A stretch of 36,793 bases of DNA from Arenicellales bacterium (GCA_030066885.1 JASJAT010000037.1:1-36793), one strand, 5' to 3'. Shown: positions 1 through 7,633, numbered from the stretch's first letter. Numbers and translations: made by a program. Notes: generated from the sequence alone by a model not told the origin.

Positions 1-1
1 A

Positions 2-229
2 CTAGCCGTCGAATTGATACGGGCAGACAAAAAAATTATCAGTGCGTACAGTGACGAAGAAAGACAACAGCGATTCTGGGAGATTGAAGGATTTGCAAAA
101 GTTCCCTGTGGTGGCACACACCTATGCCGTACCGGCGAGATTGGTGGCATTGACCTGAAACGAAGGAACCCCGGGGCGGGAAAGGAGCGGATCGAGATTC
201 GATTAAGTCAGGATGACAGTAGCGAGTAG
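2..229 (+). CDS. Alanyl-tRNA editing protein (AlaX-type), C-terminal part, cut by left edge
   Basis: The reading frame is open from the left edge, so the true start lies outside the window; about 75 codons are visible. The segment KVPCGGTH followed by TGEIGGIDLKRRNPGAGKER is the second half of the tRNA-SAD editing domain shared by AlaRS, ThrRS and free-standing AlaX proteins. Its CxxxH pair (CGGTH) supplies two of the four zinc ligands; the other two (HxxxH) would lie upstream of the window. Known members hydrolyse Ser- or Gly-mischarged tRNA-Ala in the cytoplasm. The protein ends shortly after the SAD domain, which argues against full AlaRS, where a long C-terminal domain would follow. No terminator is evident downstream. 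Confidence 0.8.
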   Translation, partial: LAVELIRADKKIISAYSDEERQQRFWEIEGFAKVPCGGTHLCRTGEIGGIDLKRRNPGAGKERIEIRLSQDDSSE

Positions 230-475
230 CCGTACTCGATAGTCGTCACTAAATAACCCCAGCTTTCTGCACAGAGCTAATCTAAGCCCGGTTTATCTCT
301 GTATAAACCATTTTTGGGTAGCTAACCTGCAGTGTTCGACAGATCGCAGTATAGTAAGCGCGCACAGCACGTAAGACTCTGGTAGTGACGTGGCCCTCGC
401 ATTGAAAAGCGCGTCGTTTTCGTTTTGTAGTATTTAGCTGTGTCGCTTTCTCACATTTGTTGGGAGTACCGCATT

Positions 476-934
476 ATGTTGATATCAGAACTACTCAATA
501 AGAAACAATATCCGAATCCAGATGAAATTGTGGTATGCGATGCAACCGATAAAGTATCGGCTGCTGTTGCTCGTATGGCCGACCACGACATAGGCGCCGT
601 CGTCATCCGTGATGATACGGGCGTTGTTGGAATATTCACCGAGCGTGATGTCATAAGGGGTTTGCATCGGGAGGGAACTGGAATTTTAGATTCCACGTTG
701 GGGGAGCACATGATCACCAAAGTGATCATCGTTAGTCCCGAACAGGGTCTGGACGAAGCCCTCGACCTCATGAACGAAAATAGGATTCGGCACTTACCGG
801 TCGTGGATAAAGATCAGTTAGTTGGTATGTTGAGTATTCGAGATCTGTTCGTGCAGGAGCTGCAGCGTGTTAAAAGCACCGCCGAATTTCTCCAGCAACA
901 GGTCCAGATCGGATCTAAACCATTACCGATGTGA
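476..934 (+). CDS. CBS-domain-pair protein (152 aa)
   Basis: This is a stand-alone Bateman module. CBS repeat 1 spans about residues 15-68 and ends in GIFTERDVIR; CBS repeat 2 spans about 78-130, with HLPVVD and LVGMLSIRDL. A short helical tail follows (ELQRVKSTAEFLQQQV), and no other domain is attached. Such proteins usually bind adenine nucleotides and act as energy or signal sensors; the partner cannot be read from the sequence. I chose the ATG at 476 because GGGAG lies nine bases upstream and the product then begins directly with a typical CBS lead-in. An in-frame GTG at 440 would add twelve residues but has no ribosome-binding site. The gene stands alone, with 246 bases of apparently empty DNA before it. 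Confidence 0.85.
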   Translation: MLISELLNKKQYPNPDEIVVCDATDKVSAAVARMADHDIGAVVIRDDTGVVGIFTERDVIRGLHREGTGILDSTLGEHMITKVIIVSPEQGLDEALDLMNENRIRHLPVVDKDQLVGMLSIRDLFVQELQRVKSTAEFLQQQVQIGSKPLPM

Positions 935-1154
935 GTTAAATCGAGCTCTACAGCAATAATTAGAACTTTCGCTCCTCTGTCCTGGCAGGGGAGTGCACTC
1001 TCAGGTGTCCGCTGGTAATCAGATGAGACTATCGAAGTTTGGAGGTGCCTGATCGAGTCAGGATCGCCGGTCTCACCCGACGGCTGAAATTCTAGCTCTT
1101 CTCCACTCAATTTTTGATCTGGGTCAATATTTTCTAGTCAATCCATCGTATAAC

Positions 1155-1246
1155 CTTAACAACGGAGATGGGCATATCTCCTCCTTTGGTTGTTGGGTAA
1201 AACCCCCGGATCACCTCTCTGGCAAAATGTTCCGGGGGTTTTTCTT
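1155..1246 (+). ncRNA. Candidate small structured RNA ending in an intrinsic terminator
   Basis: No reading frame of interest occupies 935-1331. Within it, AACAAC (1158-1163) can pair with GTTGTT (1189-1194), and GGAGAT (1164-1169) with ATCTCC (1176-1181), giving a stacked hairpin. It is followed by a strong GC stem and T-run. A possible -10 (TATAAC, 1149-1154) would start a transcript at about 1160; no convincing -35 was found. The pyrimidine-rich stretch TCTCCTCCTTT (1177-1187) and GGATCACCTC (1208-1217) both resemble the 3' end of 16S rRNA, that is, the anti-Shine-Dalgarno. I do not recognise a named RNA family. It could instead be the 3' end of a longer transcript from the CBS gene. Confidence 0.4.
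1199..1246 (+). terminator. Intrinsic terminator, possibly bidirectional
   Basis: The arm AAAACCCCCGGA (1199-1210) pairs perfectly with TCCGGGGGTTTT (1231-1242) around a 20-base loop and is followed by TTTCTTTTT-type sequence on the plus strand. On the minus strand the stem is followed by only four T residues, so it could also stop the convergent small gene at 1332-1568, less efficiently. Confidence 0.8.
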
Positions 1247-1331
1247 TTTGTGGCCTGTACTCGAGCGAGATTGTATCGTCCTCGCGATAACAATGGTGTC
1301 TTGGTGCAGCCTCGGTGAGGGGCCCTTGAAA

Positions 1332-1568
1332 CTATCCGACTGAAGAAAGTTCCTTTAACGCCTCTTCGTATTCAATTGGCCTTTCACCGTTCTTGTGAAG
1401 CCTGTCAATCTCTTTCTTGAGTTCCGCTTTGGTGAACTCGCGTTGATCTATAATCTCACCGCCCCACTTCAGACAGAAATAGGCTTTATATGGAGATATG
1501 TCGAGATTGTCGTCAGCTCCGTCCTCTTTGGCCAAAAGCCAACTCAATTCCAATACTTCATCTGCCAT
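1332..1568 (-). CDS. Small acidic protein of unknown function (78 aa)
   Basis: I do not recognise the family. The protein is short, acidic and soluble-looking, with no signal peptide or membrane segment. It has a WLLAKEDG stretch near the start, an aromatic middle (YKAYFCLKWGG), and a charged helical C-terminal half (FTKAELKKEIDRLHKNGE). What supports it as a real gene is the translation signal: on the minus strand AAGGAGG (1584-1578) sits nine bases before the ATG, the best Shine-Dalgarno in the window. It stands alone, convergent with the small RNA candidate and its terminator. The strong ribosome-binding site suggests efficient translation. Confidence 0.7.
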   Translation of the reverse strand: MADEVLELSWLLAKEDGADDNLDISPYKAYFCLKWGGEIIDQREFTKAELKKEIDRLHKNGERPIEYEEALKELSSVG

Positions 1569-1695
1569 ATAATCAGTCCTCCTTAAATATTGCCTACTTA
1601 TTTAAGTATAGGAAGCCGTCACCGTACGGATAACGGTTCATTACCTTTAACCCTACCGTTTATCAAGACGAGGAAGGGGAACTACACGATTTTGA

Positions 1696-1978
1696 GACTA
1701 TGCACTGTATTCAACAGCTGCTGGACAGGAGGACTACATGTCGATGGCTGCGAGCTCTGTCTAGGCTGTTCGAGATGATGGATGTCGTAAAAACGATGCT
1801 GGCATACGAATTGTTGACTAGTTTGACGGCCATAGATCGCCGTGGTAAGACACCAGGAAGAGGCATTGCACTCATACGCGATTACGTCCTCGAAAAAGTA
1901 AAACCCTTTACGCGGGACCGTGCTATAGGAACCGATATTGAAACTATTGTAAAAGTGTTCGATCAGCGTGAGTTTTAA
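1696..1978 (+). pseudogene. 3' remnant of a histidine/aromatic amino acid ammonia-lyase (MIO family), frameshifted
   Basis: Two adjoining frames encode consecutive C-terminal pieces of the HAL/PAL family. From about 1696 to 1761 one frame reads DYALYSTAAGQEDYMSM and then hits TAG; the family motif here is the QEDH-VSM segment. From about 1757 the next frame continues LSRLFEMMDVVKTMLAYELL, then TSLTAIDRRGK, and finally EKVKPFTRDRAIGTDIETIV, which matches the usual end of these lyases (V-x-P-F-x-x-D-R-x-x-x-x-D-I-E). The roughly 400 upstream residues, including the Ala-Ser-Gly that forms the MIO cofactor, are missing; the preceding 100 bases are stop-rich. It is therefore a decayed gene, although one sequencing indel could account for the shift alone. 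It precedes an intact amidase in the same orientation. Confidence 0.7.
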
Positions 1979-2043
1979 ACGCTGTTAAATAGGGGTGATA
2001 CTGTTTAATTGTGTCTAACTAGTTCTGCCATAAGGAGCTTGTA

Positions 2044-3450
2044 ATGCTGTATTTCAAAACAGCGCTCGAACTCGTTCAAATGGTCTCGACCAAAGAAGTG
2101 AGCGTGCAGGAACTAGTGTCCGAGCACTTACAACAAGTCGATCGAGTAAATCCAAATGTCAACGCCATCTGTACGTTGGTCGCTGATTTAGCTTTGGATC
2201 AGTCCAAGGAAATGGACCGGGCCCTGGCCCAAGGTAAAGACGTCGGGCTACTGCAAGGATTGCCCATCGCAATCAAGGATCTGACTTTAACCAAAGGCAT
2301 TCGCACCACCTTCGGCTCCCCTATCTACAAAGACTTTGTACCAGACACGGATGCGCTTTTTGTAGAACGACTTAAGGCTGCTGGGGCGATTGTGATTGGT
2401 AAAACGAATACGCCGGAGTTTGGTGCAGGATCGAACACGTTCAATTCGGTATTTGGTGCTACCCATAACGCTTATGACATGAGCAAAACCGCGGGGGGGA
2501 GCAGTGGTGGCGCTGCGGTGGCACTCGCCTGCGGGATGATTCCTCTCGCCGACGGCAGTGATTTGGGAGGATCGGTGCGAAACCCAGCGAACTTCAACAA
2601 TGTGGTGGGATTGCGGCCGTCTCCGGGACGGATACCGCGTTATCCACGCATTGATGCTTGGAATACCTTATCGGTCGTCGGCCCAATGGCACGTTGTGTT
2701 ACCGACGCTGCCCTCATGCTTTCGGCGATGGCGGGTGCCGACCAGCGTGACCCCATTTCATTTTCGCAACATTCGAGACCTTTCCATGAGGACCTTGATG
2801 CAGATTTTACCGGTACGCGGATCGCTTGGAGCCAGGACCTCGGACAATTCCCGGTGCAGCGGGAAGTCGTCGAAGTCATCGAAAACATATTGCCGAAGTT
2901 TGGGGATATGGGTTGCGTTATAGAAGAAGCCCATCCCGACTTCAGCGGCGCTGACGATACCTTTCAGACCTTGCGCGCCCAGATGTATGTATCGGATCAC
3001 GCTGAAGACCTGGCCCAACACCGTGAACACATAAAGGATACCGTAGTCTGGAATATAGAGAAGGGGCTCGAGTTAAGTCCGGTGGAGATTTCCCGTGCAC
3101 AGTCACAACGCACTGTACTTTATCACCGGGTCAGAGAATTTCTGGATTACTACGACTTTTTGGTGCTGCCGGTTTCTCAAGTTGTACCTTTTTCAATAGA
3201 AGAAGAGTGGGTACGCGAGATCGAGGGTGTCGAAATGAAGACTTATATTGATTGGATGAAAAGCTGTTGGTATATAACTTTGGTAGGGCTTCCCGCAATT
3301 TCAGTTCCTTGTGGATTCACTTCGCACGGATTGCCGGTAGGAATCCAGATGGTAGGCAAGCATCACCACGAACGACATCTGCTGAAGTTCGCTTATGCAT
3401 TTGAACAAGCTGTTCAGTTAGGATCTGCATATCCACAGGTTGCACTGTAA
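2044..3450 (+). CDS. Amidase signature (AS) family amidohydrolase
   Basis: The full-length product of 468 aa has the AS catalytic triad visible: Lys78 in PIAIKDL, the cis-Ser153 in GGSSGG, and nucleophile Ser177 in GSDLGGSVRNP. The 24-residue spacing of the two serines is the family norm. Such enzymes cleave carboxamides to acid and ammonia. The substrate cannot be read; the protein lacks the context (gatB, gatC) expected for the tRNA amidotransferase subunit GatA, so a catabolic or detoxifying amidase is more likely. AAGGAG lies six bases before the ATG. The product has no signal peptide and should be cytoplasmic. It follows a decayed ammonia-lyase remnant, perhaps the leftovers of a nitrogen-scavenging unit. 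Confidence 0.9.
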   Translation: MLYFKTALELVQMVSTKEVSVQELVSEHLQQVDRVNPNVNAICTLVADLALDQSKEMDRALAQGKDVGLLQGLPIAIKDLTLTKGIRTTFGSPIYKDFVPDTDALFVERLKAAGAIVIGKTNTPEFGAGSNTFNSVFGATHNAYDMSKTAGGSSGGAAVALACGMIPLADGSDLGGSVRNPANFNNVVGLRPSPGRIPRYPRIDAWNTLSVVGPMARCVTDAALMLSAMAGADQRDPISFSQHSRPFHEDLDADFTGTRIAWSQDLGQFPVQREVVEVIENILPKFGDMGCVIEEAHPDFSGADDTFQTLRAQMYVSDHAEDLAQHREHIKDTVVWNIEKGLELSPVEISRAQSQRTVLYHRVREFLDYYDFLVLPVSQVVPFSIEEEWVREIEGVEMKTYIDWMKSCWYITLVGLPAISVPCGFTSHGLPVGIQMVGKHHHERHLLKFAYAFEQAVQLGSAYPQVAL

Positions 3451-3490
3451 ATTTCTATTCCCATAAACCCAAGAGTAGTACGGGAATGTC

Positions 3491-3721
3491 ATGCACCCCA
3501 AAGAATCGGAAACCCAGCGCTTAGAGGCTTTCTGCAAACAGCTCGTCGAGGCGATTGACGAGTTTGAGCACGAATTACGCCGCTGTAAAGACGCCATGGA
3601 ACGTGCGGGAGGGAGGTCTGCCGAACACGAACGTCGCATGCGCAAACTCCGTGAAAACAGAGACATGAATATCAAAGAGTTGGAGAAAGCTCGACAAAGA
3701 ATTCGCGAGCTTGGTAAATAG
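3491..3721 (+). CDS. Small charged coiled-coil protein of unknown function (76 aa)
   Basis: The protein is almost wholly helical and charged: QRLEAFCKQLVEAIDEFEHE near the start, an ERAGGRSAEHERR turn in the middle, then LRENRDMNIKELEKARQRI. Heptad-like spacing of Leu, Ile and Ala suggests a two-helix coiled coil. It has no signal peptide or membrane segment. The start ATG at 3491 has only a weak GGGA upstream. It follows the amidase by 40 bases and could share its message. The family is not recognised; the call rests on coding character and on there being no competing frame. Confidence 0.5.
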   Translation: MHPKESETQRLEAFCKQLVEAIDEFEHELRRCKDAMERAGGRSAEHERRMRKLRENRDMNIKELEKARQRIRELGK

Positions 3722-3878
3722 TAACCATTAAGGGAGATGCACCCGCCCGACCGTCACGACGAGGTCACCGCTACTATGGGTTACACCACTTCACTCGTTG
3801 ACCAGTGCGACCAAATGTTCCTATTGCCTCTCCGTTCCGAGTGTTAGAATGTGTCTGCTGTGCAAAAGGTAAGTCTCC

Positions 3879-4379
3879 GTGTTGAAAAAACCACCGCTTT
3901 TTGTTTTTGGTACTCTGATGGACTTAGACGTTCTCAATATTGTTCTAGGTCGCAAAATAGAAGAACCGTTTCTTCGCTCAGCAACGTTGGCTGGGTTCCG
4001 CTGTGTACGCATATCTGACGAGACCTACCCAGTCTTGGTTGCACAACCCAATGCCATAGTTGAGGGTTGCGTCTTACAGGATTTAACCAAGACCGATTGG
4101 TCGCGTATTAGGTTCTTTGAGAGTTATGAATATGAACTTGAGCCCTGTCGTATCGACGTTGAGGGCGAAGGTGTAATTGAGGCGGTATATTGTTCCGAGG
4201 GGATCACCGCGGGTACTTTTGAATCGTGGATTCTGCCATGGTGGCAAAAGCACCATAAATCAAATTTCTTGCATTTGATTTCTGCCTATATGTCGTTATA
4301 CGGACAAGCCTCTATTGACGAAGCGGAAGCACTGTGGGCCGAATTGCAGCAACGCTACGACATGCGGCGGCTAGCTTAG
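3879..4379 (+). CDS. Gamma-glutamylcyclotransferase (AIG2/GGCT-like)
   Basis: The 166-aa product has the AIG2/GGCT signature near its N-terminus (LFVFGTLMD, residues 7-15, corresponding to the YGS/YGT substrate loop). A glutamate in FFESYEYE (Glu81) fits the catalytic acid. The fold continues with VEGCVLQDL and the VYCSEG strand. Family members release 5-oxoproline from gamma-glutamyl compounds, but many are of unknown substrate. The C-terminal 45 residues (WWQKHHKSNFLHLI onward) are helical and extend past the core, as in ADP-sugar-pyrophosphatase-adjacent GGCT proteins. The start is GTG at 3879, after AAAGGTAAG; TTG at 3882 is an alternative. A second, unrelated cyclotransferase of the ChaC type occurs at 14322-14870. 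Confidence 0.75.
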   Translation: MLKKPPLFVFGTLMDLDVLNIVLGRKIEEPFLRSATLAGFRCVRISDETYPVLVAQPNAIVEGCVLQDLTKTDWSRIRFFESYEYELEPCRIDVEGEGVIEAVYCSEGITAGTFESWILPWWQKHHKSNFLHLISAYMSLYGQASIDEAEALWAELQQRYDMRRLA

Positions 4380-4436
4380 CTTAGATGGGGGGCCTGGAGA
4401 AAGTCACAGTGAAAATGGGACGATATTAGTGTGTAT

Positions 4437-4485
4437 GTAGGAGGCGCGCCTCGCGCCGATTTCGCGGCGAGGGCGCCGCTCCTAC
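4437..4485. repeat. REP-like palindrome, complete copy
   Basis: GTAGGAG at the left end pairs with CTCCTAC at the right end, and the interior is GC-rich and self-complementary (GGCGCGCCTCGCGCC against GGCGAGGGCGCC) around an ATTT turn. It lies between two convergent genes and could act as a transcript-end hairpin. Related copies occur at 15094-15143, 17469-17490 and 14921-14945. Confidence 0.85.
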
Positions 4486-4497
4486 ATTGTCTATTCG

Positions 4498-5397
4498 CTA
4501 CTGATGCGGACCCTTGGGTTTGGACAGTGTAAACTTCAAGCCTAACAAAATTGCGTTGCCTAGCAACACCAAGACGAGCCCAACAAAGCCGAGCAGTTGC
4601 CACTCATAACCTTCGAAGACCGAAGAAAGCGATAGGGCAACCACTGGAAACATCACCGTGGCGTAAGCCGCTTTATTCGCTCCTATTCGTTCGATCAAGG
4701 TCAAATACGCCGTGAATGCCAGTATCGTGCCCGGAATAGCGAGATAGAGCAGACTGCCAAAATACAATGGTTGAGAGTCCCACGCCAAAGGTGTTTGAGT
4801 GACGGTCATTGTAACGGCTAGGATTAAAACACCATAGATCATAGAGTACGCACTGGTGGTTAGCGGTTGTAGCTTGTGTTTGCTGTTGCGAATCGAAATC
4901 ATGTTGCCCAAGGAGAAGAGATAGGTACCAAGAACGGCCAAAGCAAGCCCCCGTAGTACATCTAGCGACCAGGTGCCACCCACCAAATCTTCCCAAAAAA
5001 GAAGTACCAGACCAACGATTCCCAGCGCACCCGCGAGGTAGGTCTGTCCTGTGGGTTTTTCGCCCCAAAACCATTGGTTGTTTAACGCGTTGAATAGAGT
5101 AGCAGTGGAAAAAATGACTGATGCCAGCCCGCTGACGATGTACTGGGTTGCGATGTAGAAGCATATGTAGTTGAAAGAAAACAAGCAGCATCCCTGCAAC
5201 AAGAAATAGCGATGATCAGTCCAGGTTACGGGTTGTACTTTGTTAAGTAACCTCAGAATAGGCAGCAGCAAGGCAGCGGCGATGATAAATCGGTAGAAGA
5301 CTGATGCTAGAGGTGGCACTGTACCTAATTGCCAATAGATCCCGATCCAGGTCGTGCCCCAGATCAGGACGACGGACATGTACAGAAACGCATTCAC
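4498..5397 (-). CDS. EamA/DMT-family inner-membrane transporter
   Basis: The 299-aa product is almost entirely hydrophobic, with about ten membrane segments in two five-helix halves, the hallmark of EamA (drug/metabolite transporter) carriers. It starts MNAFLYMSVVLIWGTTWIGI, with the typical W-G-T-x-W in helix 1, and a second EamA half begins near LRGLALAVLGTYLFSLGNM. The proteins export amino acids, nucleosides or other small metabolites; the substrate is not readable. The start appears to be GTG at 5397, with AAGG upstream; a later ATG (residue 7) is possible. The C-terminus ends in a short lysine-rich cytoplasmic tail (LSKPKGPHQ). The gene is convergent with the cyclotransferase gene and divergent from the glutathione transferase gene. 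Confidence 0.88.
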   Translation of the reverse strand: MNAFLYMSVVLIWGTTWIGIYWQLGTVPPLASVFYRFIIAAALLLPILRLLNKVQPVTWTDHRYFLLQGCCLFSFNYICFYIATQYIVSGLASVIFSTATLFNALNNQWFWGEKPTGQTYLAGALGIVGLVLLFWEDLVGGTWSLDVLRGLALAVLGTYLFSLGNMISIRNSKHKLQPLTTSAYSMIYGVLILAVTMTVTQTPLAWDSQPLYFGSLLYLAIPGTILAFTAYLTLIERIGANKAAYATVMFPVVALSLSSVFEGYEWQLLGFVGLVLVLLGNAILLGLKFTLSKPKGPHQ

Positions 5398-5430
5398 ACA
5401 ACTGCCTTAATGTGGGTAGAGGGTTTTTGA

Positions 5431-5533
5431 AAAGTACAAAGTTTAAAGTTCAAAGTAAAAGGTAAATTATTAAGCCAAAGCTTTTTATTAAGGAAAAGGT
5501 TCTTTAGACTTTTGACTTTATTCTTCAAACTTC
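5431..5533. repeat. AAAGTTGAAAGT-type imperfect inverted repeat
   Basis: The left part (AAAGTACAAAGTTTAAAGTT and on) is roughly the reverse complement of the right part (AGACTTTTGACTTTATTCTT and on). The same kind of element is at 23707-23773 and 35978-36060. It fills most of the gap between the divergent exporter and glutathione transferase genes. Confidence 0.75.
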
Positions 5534-5555
5534 ACCCGACCGACGAGAACAATAA

Positions 5556-6185
5556 ATGATAGACCTTTATACATGGAACACACCAAACGGACGAAAGGTG
5601 TCAATCATGTTAGAAGAGGTTGAATTGCCCTATACAGTTTTCCCCGTAGATCTGGGCAAGGGGGAGCAGCACCAGGCGGGTTTCGTAAAGATCAGTCCCA
5701 ATCATAAAATTCCGGCAATAGTTGATCACGACAATGGTCTGACGTTGATGGAGTCGGGGGCGATCTTGATGTATCTGGCGAAGAAGACCGGATCGTTTCT
5801 ACCTCGCAGCGGTGAAGAATATTGGCGAGTCTTGGAATGGTTGATGTTTCAGATGGGAAGTCTTGGCCCTTTGCTCGGTCAGACACATCATTTCGTTAGG
5901 TACAATCCGGGAAAAAGTAGCTATGCCGAAGAACGTTACTTAACTGAAAATCGTCGTCTCTACAGCGTGCTGGACAAACGACTTGGCGATCACGAATACC
6001 TGGTTGATGACTACTCAATCGCAGACATTGCAACCTGGCCTTGGATTGCAAGGTTCGACTATCAGACAATGGATCTAAACGACTATCCGAACCTAAAGAG
6101 ATGGTATCTCGAAATCGTTAAACGCCCAGCGGTTCAAACTGGGTACTACGTGCCGGCAAGGGTTCAAGAAATACCTATGCCGTGA
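5556..6185 (+). CDS. Glutathione S-transferase, Nu-class-like (YfcG/YghU type disulfide reductase)
   Basis: This 209-aa protein has an N-terminal thioredoxin-like domain (residues 1-80) and a helical C-terminal domain (about 88-200). It begins MIDLYTWNTPNGRKVSIMLE; Thr9 and Asn11 match the T-x-N motif that binds glutathione in Nu-class enzymes such as E. coli YfcG. Further support comes from NHKIPAIVD (cis-Pro), LMESGAILMYLA (the ES glutathione contact) and YSIADIATWPWI in the C-domain. Characterised relatives reduce disulfides using two glutathiones and are cytoplasmic. It is preceded by only a weak GAG-type ribosome site and stands alone downstream of a dispersed repeat. Confidence 0.88.
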   Translation: MIDLYTWNTPNGRKVSIMLEEVELPYTVFPVDLGKGEQHQAGFVKISPNHKIPAIVDHDNGLTLMESGAILMYLAKKTGSFLPRSGEEYWRVLEWLMFQMGSLGPLLGQTHHFVRYNPGKSSYAEERYLTENRRLYSVLDKRLGDHEYLVDDYSIADIATWPWIARFDYQTMDLNDYPNLKRWYLEIVKRPAVQTGYYVPARVQEIPMP

Positions 6186-6269
6186 ACATACAACGGTATT
6201 GATCATTAACTTGTATTACGCTATTTTCCGCGCGTCGCTAGTTTAAGTCAGGTCACCGGTGGGTCTAAT

Positions 6270-6887
6270 ATGAAGAAATTCTCCGCGAAGTTTTCTCGCA
6301 CTTCTCTCTTGGTCTTGTTCACTATAGCTATCCTTGGATGTGATCAAATGGAAAAAGTTGCCAGTGGTGGGGGCAATGGCAACGCTGAGGCATCCGAATC
6401 TGAATCAACTGAAATCGCTAAACAGGAGAATAGTGAACCCGAAAATTTGCAACCTACTAAAGTCAGGCTCAACGCTTTTAAGGATTTTAATTGCACCGGG
6501 AATTGGGGTAACCGGGATGGCGGGCTTGGCCTCAAAGCAGGTACTGGTTCCGGCACCTGCAGGGCGACGTTTCCCGGGAATACCGGAGACTATAGGGTGA
6601 TCTTAATGGCGCAGTTAGAGTTTGATGGGGCGCCTAAGTTCAAGATTACGATCGATGGAAAGGTAGTAGCTGCCGGCGAATACCCAATGTCCAAAGGCAA
6701 GTTGATTTGTGATTGCCCAAATTGGCGGACGAATTGCCCCGACCGGGTTATTCCCATAGATGCGGGAACTCATCAGGTCAAAAAAGGATCGATCATTGAG
6801 TTCTACGGTGAAGAAGTCTATCCGTGTGGGTCCGGTTCGCATGGTGCATACGCCAAATGGCGTGAAATGGTGTTTACGCCGAACTAG
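6270..6887 (+). CDS. Lipoprotein with a cysteine-rich C-terminal domain, unknown function
   Basis: Residues 1-23 form a lipoprotein signal peptide ending ILGC, so Cys24 would be acylated; the following Asp at +2 is the classical inner-membrane retention signal in enterobacteria. Residues 25-62 are a low-complexity, Gly/Ser/Glu-rich linker. The remaining 140 residues form a compact domain of strand-like segments (YRVILMAQLEFDG, KFKITIDGKVVAAG, GSIIEFYGEEVY) with Cys pairs (CDCPNWRTNC, and Cys near FNCTGN and GTCRA) that could be disulfide-bonded. The pattern is reminiscent of a carbohydrate-binding beta-sandwich, but that is inference. The stop codon lies within a CTAG-type repeat. The family is not recognised. 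Confidence 0.75.
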   Translation: MKKFSAKFSRTSLLVLFTIAILGCDQMEKVASGGGNGNAEASESESTEIAKQENSEPENLQPTKVRLNAFKDFNCTGNWGNRDGGLGLKAGTGSGTCRATFPGNTGDYRVILMAQLEFDGAPKFKITIDGKVVAAGEYPMSKGKLICDCPNWRTNCPDRVIPIDAGTHQVKKGSIIEFYGEEVYPCGSGSHGAYAKWREMVFTPN

Positions 6888-6930
6888 TATCTGGTCTCTA
6901 GTATCTAGTGACTAGGCACTAGATACTACG
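6883..6930. repeat. CTAGT/ACTAG-rich dispersed repeat
   Basis: ACTAGTATCTGGTCTCTAGT is followed by ATCTAGTGACTAGGCACTAG, a run of near-palindromic CTAG words. It overlaps the stop codon of the lipoprotein gene and ends at the convergent gene. Similar sequences occur at 20721-20760, 28242-28272 and 29503-29534. Confidence 0.65.
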
Positions 6931-6931
6931 T

Positions 6932-7633
6932 TTATAGCTTTTTATAGAACAAGTGCTCCTGCAGACCGTTGCTCATCAGATACAACTTCTCGATCTCGAA
7001 TCCCGGCATAATGGATTCCAGTTGTTTCGGAGCATAGCGGGGTGCTTCCAAGGTGGGTGGATCTGAACTGTAACGGAGTATGTCATCGAGCTCTAGTTCA
7101 AAGATTGGTGCAGTTGGTGGTATCAGTGGTGAATGCTGTATCAAGAAATAAAGCCGACTCCCCTTGGTGAAATACTTGTTCAGTTTCTCGAACAAGTTCT
7201 TGATATCATCTAGGGCCAAGTAGTCAAAGTAGCACCACGCCAGAACCATGCTTAAATGACCTTGAAATTTTGGTGGCGTCCATTTTTTTAGTTTAGATGG
7301 AACGTCAATTCCGTCACTTGCATGGAATGTATGGCTGATACTTCCAGCCAAGTTATCCCAGTAAACTTTCGTTCCAGAGCCGCAAAGGTAAGCGCACTTC
7401 TTTGATGTGGGTGGCGCCAGATCGAAAATGGTGCTTGTCTGCTGGCCTAAGTTCTCCCTTACAACGGGGAGTAACCCGGAACGCACATTATGCGTTTCAG
7501 GACCAGAACGCTTAGGTGCTGAAGACGGTGAGGATCTTTTGTCTGTTTTAAGCTTAAGTCGTTCCGGACGCACTTGTGAGCCCAGAGCTGGTAGCTTTCG
7601 AAGCTTGGGATTGGCCAGTGCTGCTACCGACAT
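6932..7633 (-). CDS. SAM-methyltransferase-like protein, translated after bactofilin
   Basis: From about residue 58 the sequence resembles a degenerate class I methyltransferase fold: TIFDLAPP (strand 1, motif I position, without the usual glycine triad), MVLAWCYFDYLAL (strand 4), GSRLYFLIQH (strand 5), and a C-terminal EHLFYKK. The first 55 residues are basic, proline-rich and probably disordered. The ATG at 7633 makes the gene overlap the bactofilin gene by 80 bases; GTG codons at 7573 and 7486 are alternatives that remove part or all of the overlap, and none has a strong ribosome site. The weak motif I means catalytic activity is uncertain. Its position suggests a role tied to bactofilin or the cell envelope. 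Confidence 0.6.
   Translation of the reverse strand: MSVAALANPKLRKLPALGSQVRPERLKLKTDKRSSPSSAPKRSGPETHNVRSGLLPVVRENLGQQTSTIFDLAPPTSKKCAYLCGSGTKVYWDNLAGSISHTFHASDGIDVPSKLKKWTPPKFQGHLSMVLAWCYFDYLALDDIKNLFEKLNKYFTKGSRLYFLIQHSPLIPPTAPIFELELDDILRYSSDPPTLEAPRYAPKQLESIMPGFEIEKLYLMSNGLQEHLFYKKL

Noticed and set aside
1158-1240. Resemblance of GGAGATGGGCAT...CTCC to the fluoride (crcB) riboswitch
   Set aside because: The second conserved half (a CTGATG-x-CxCCTAC-type segment) is absent, and no gene lies downstream on the same strand.
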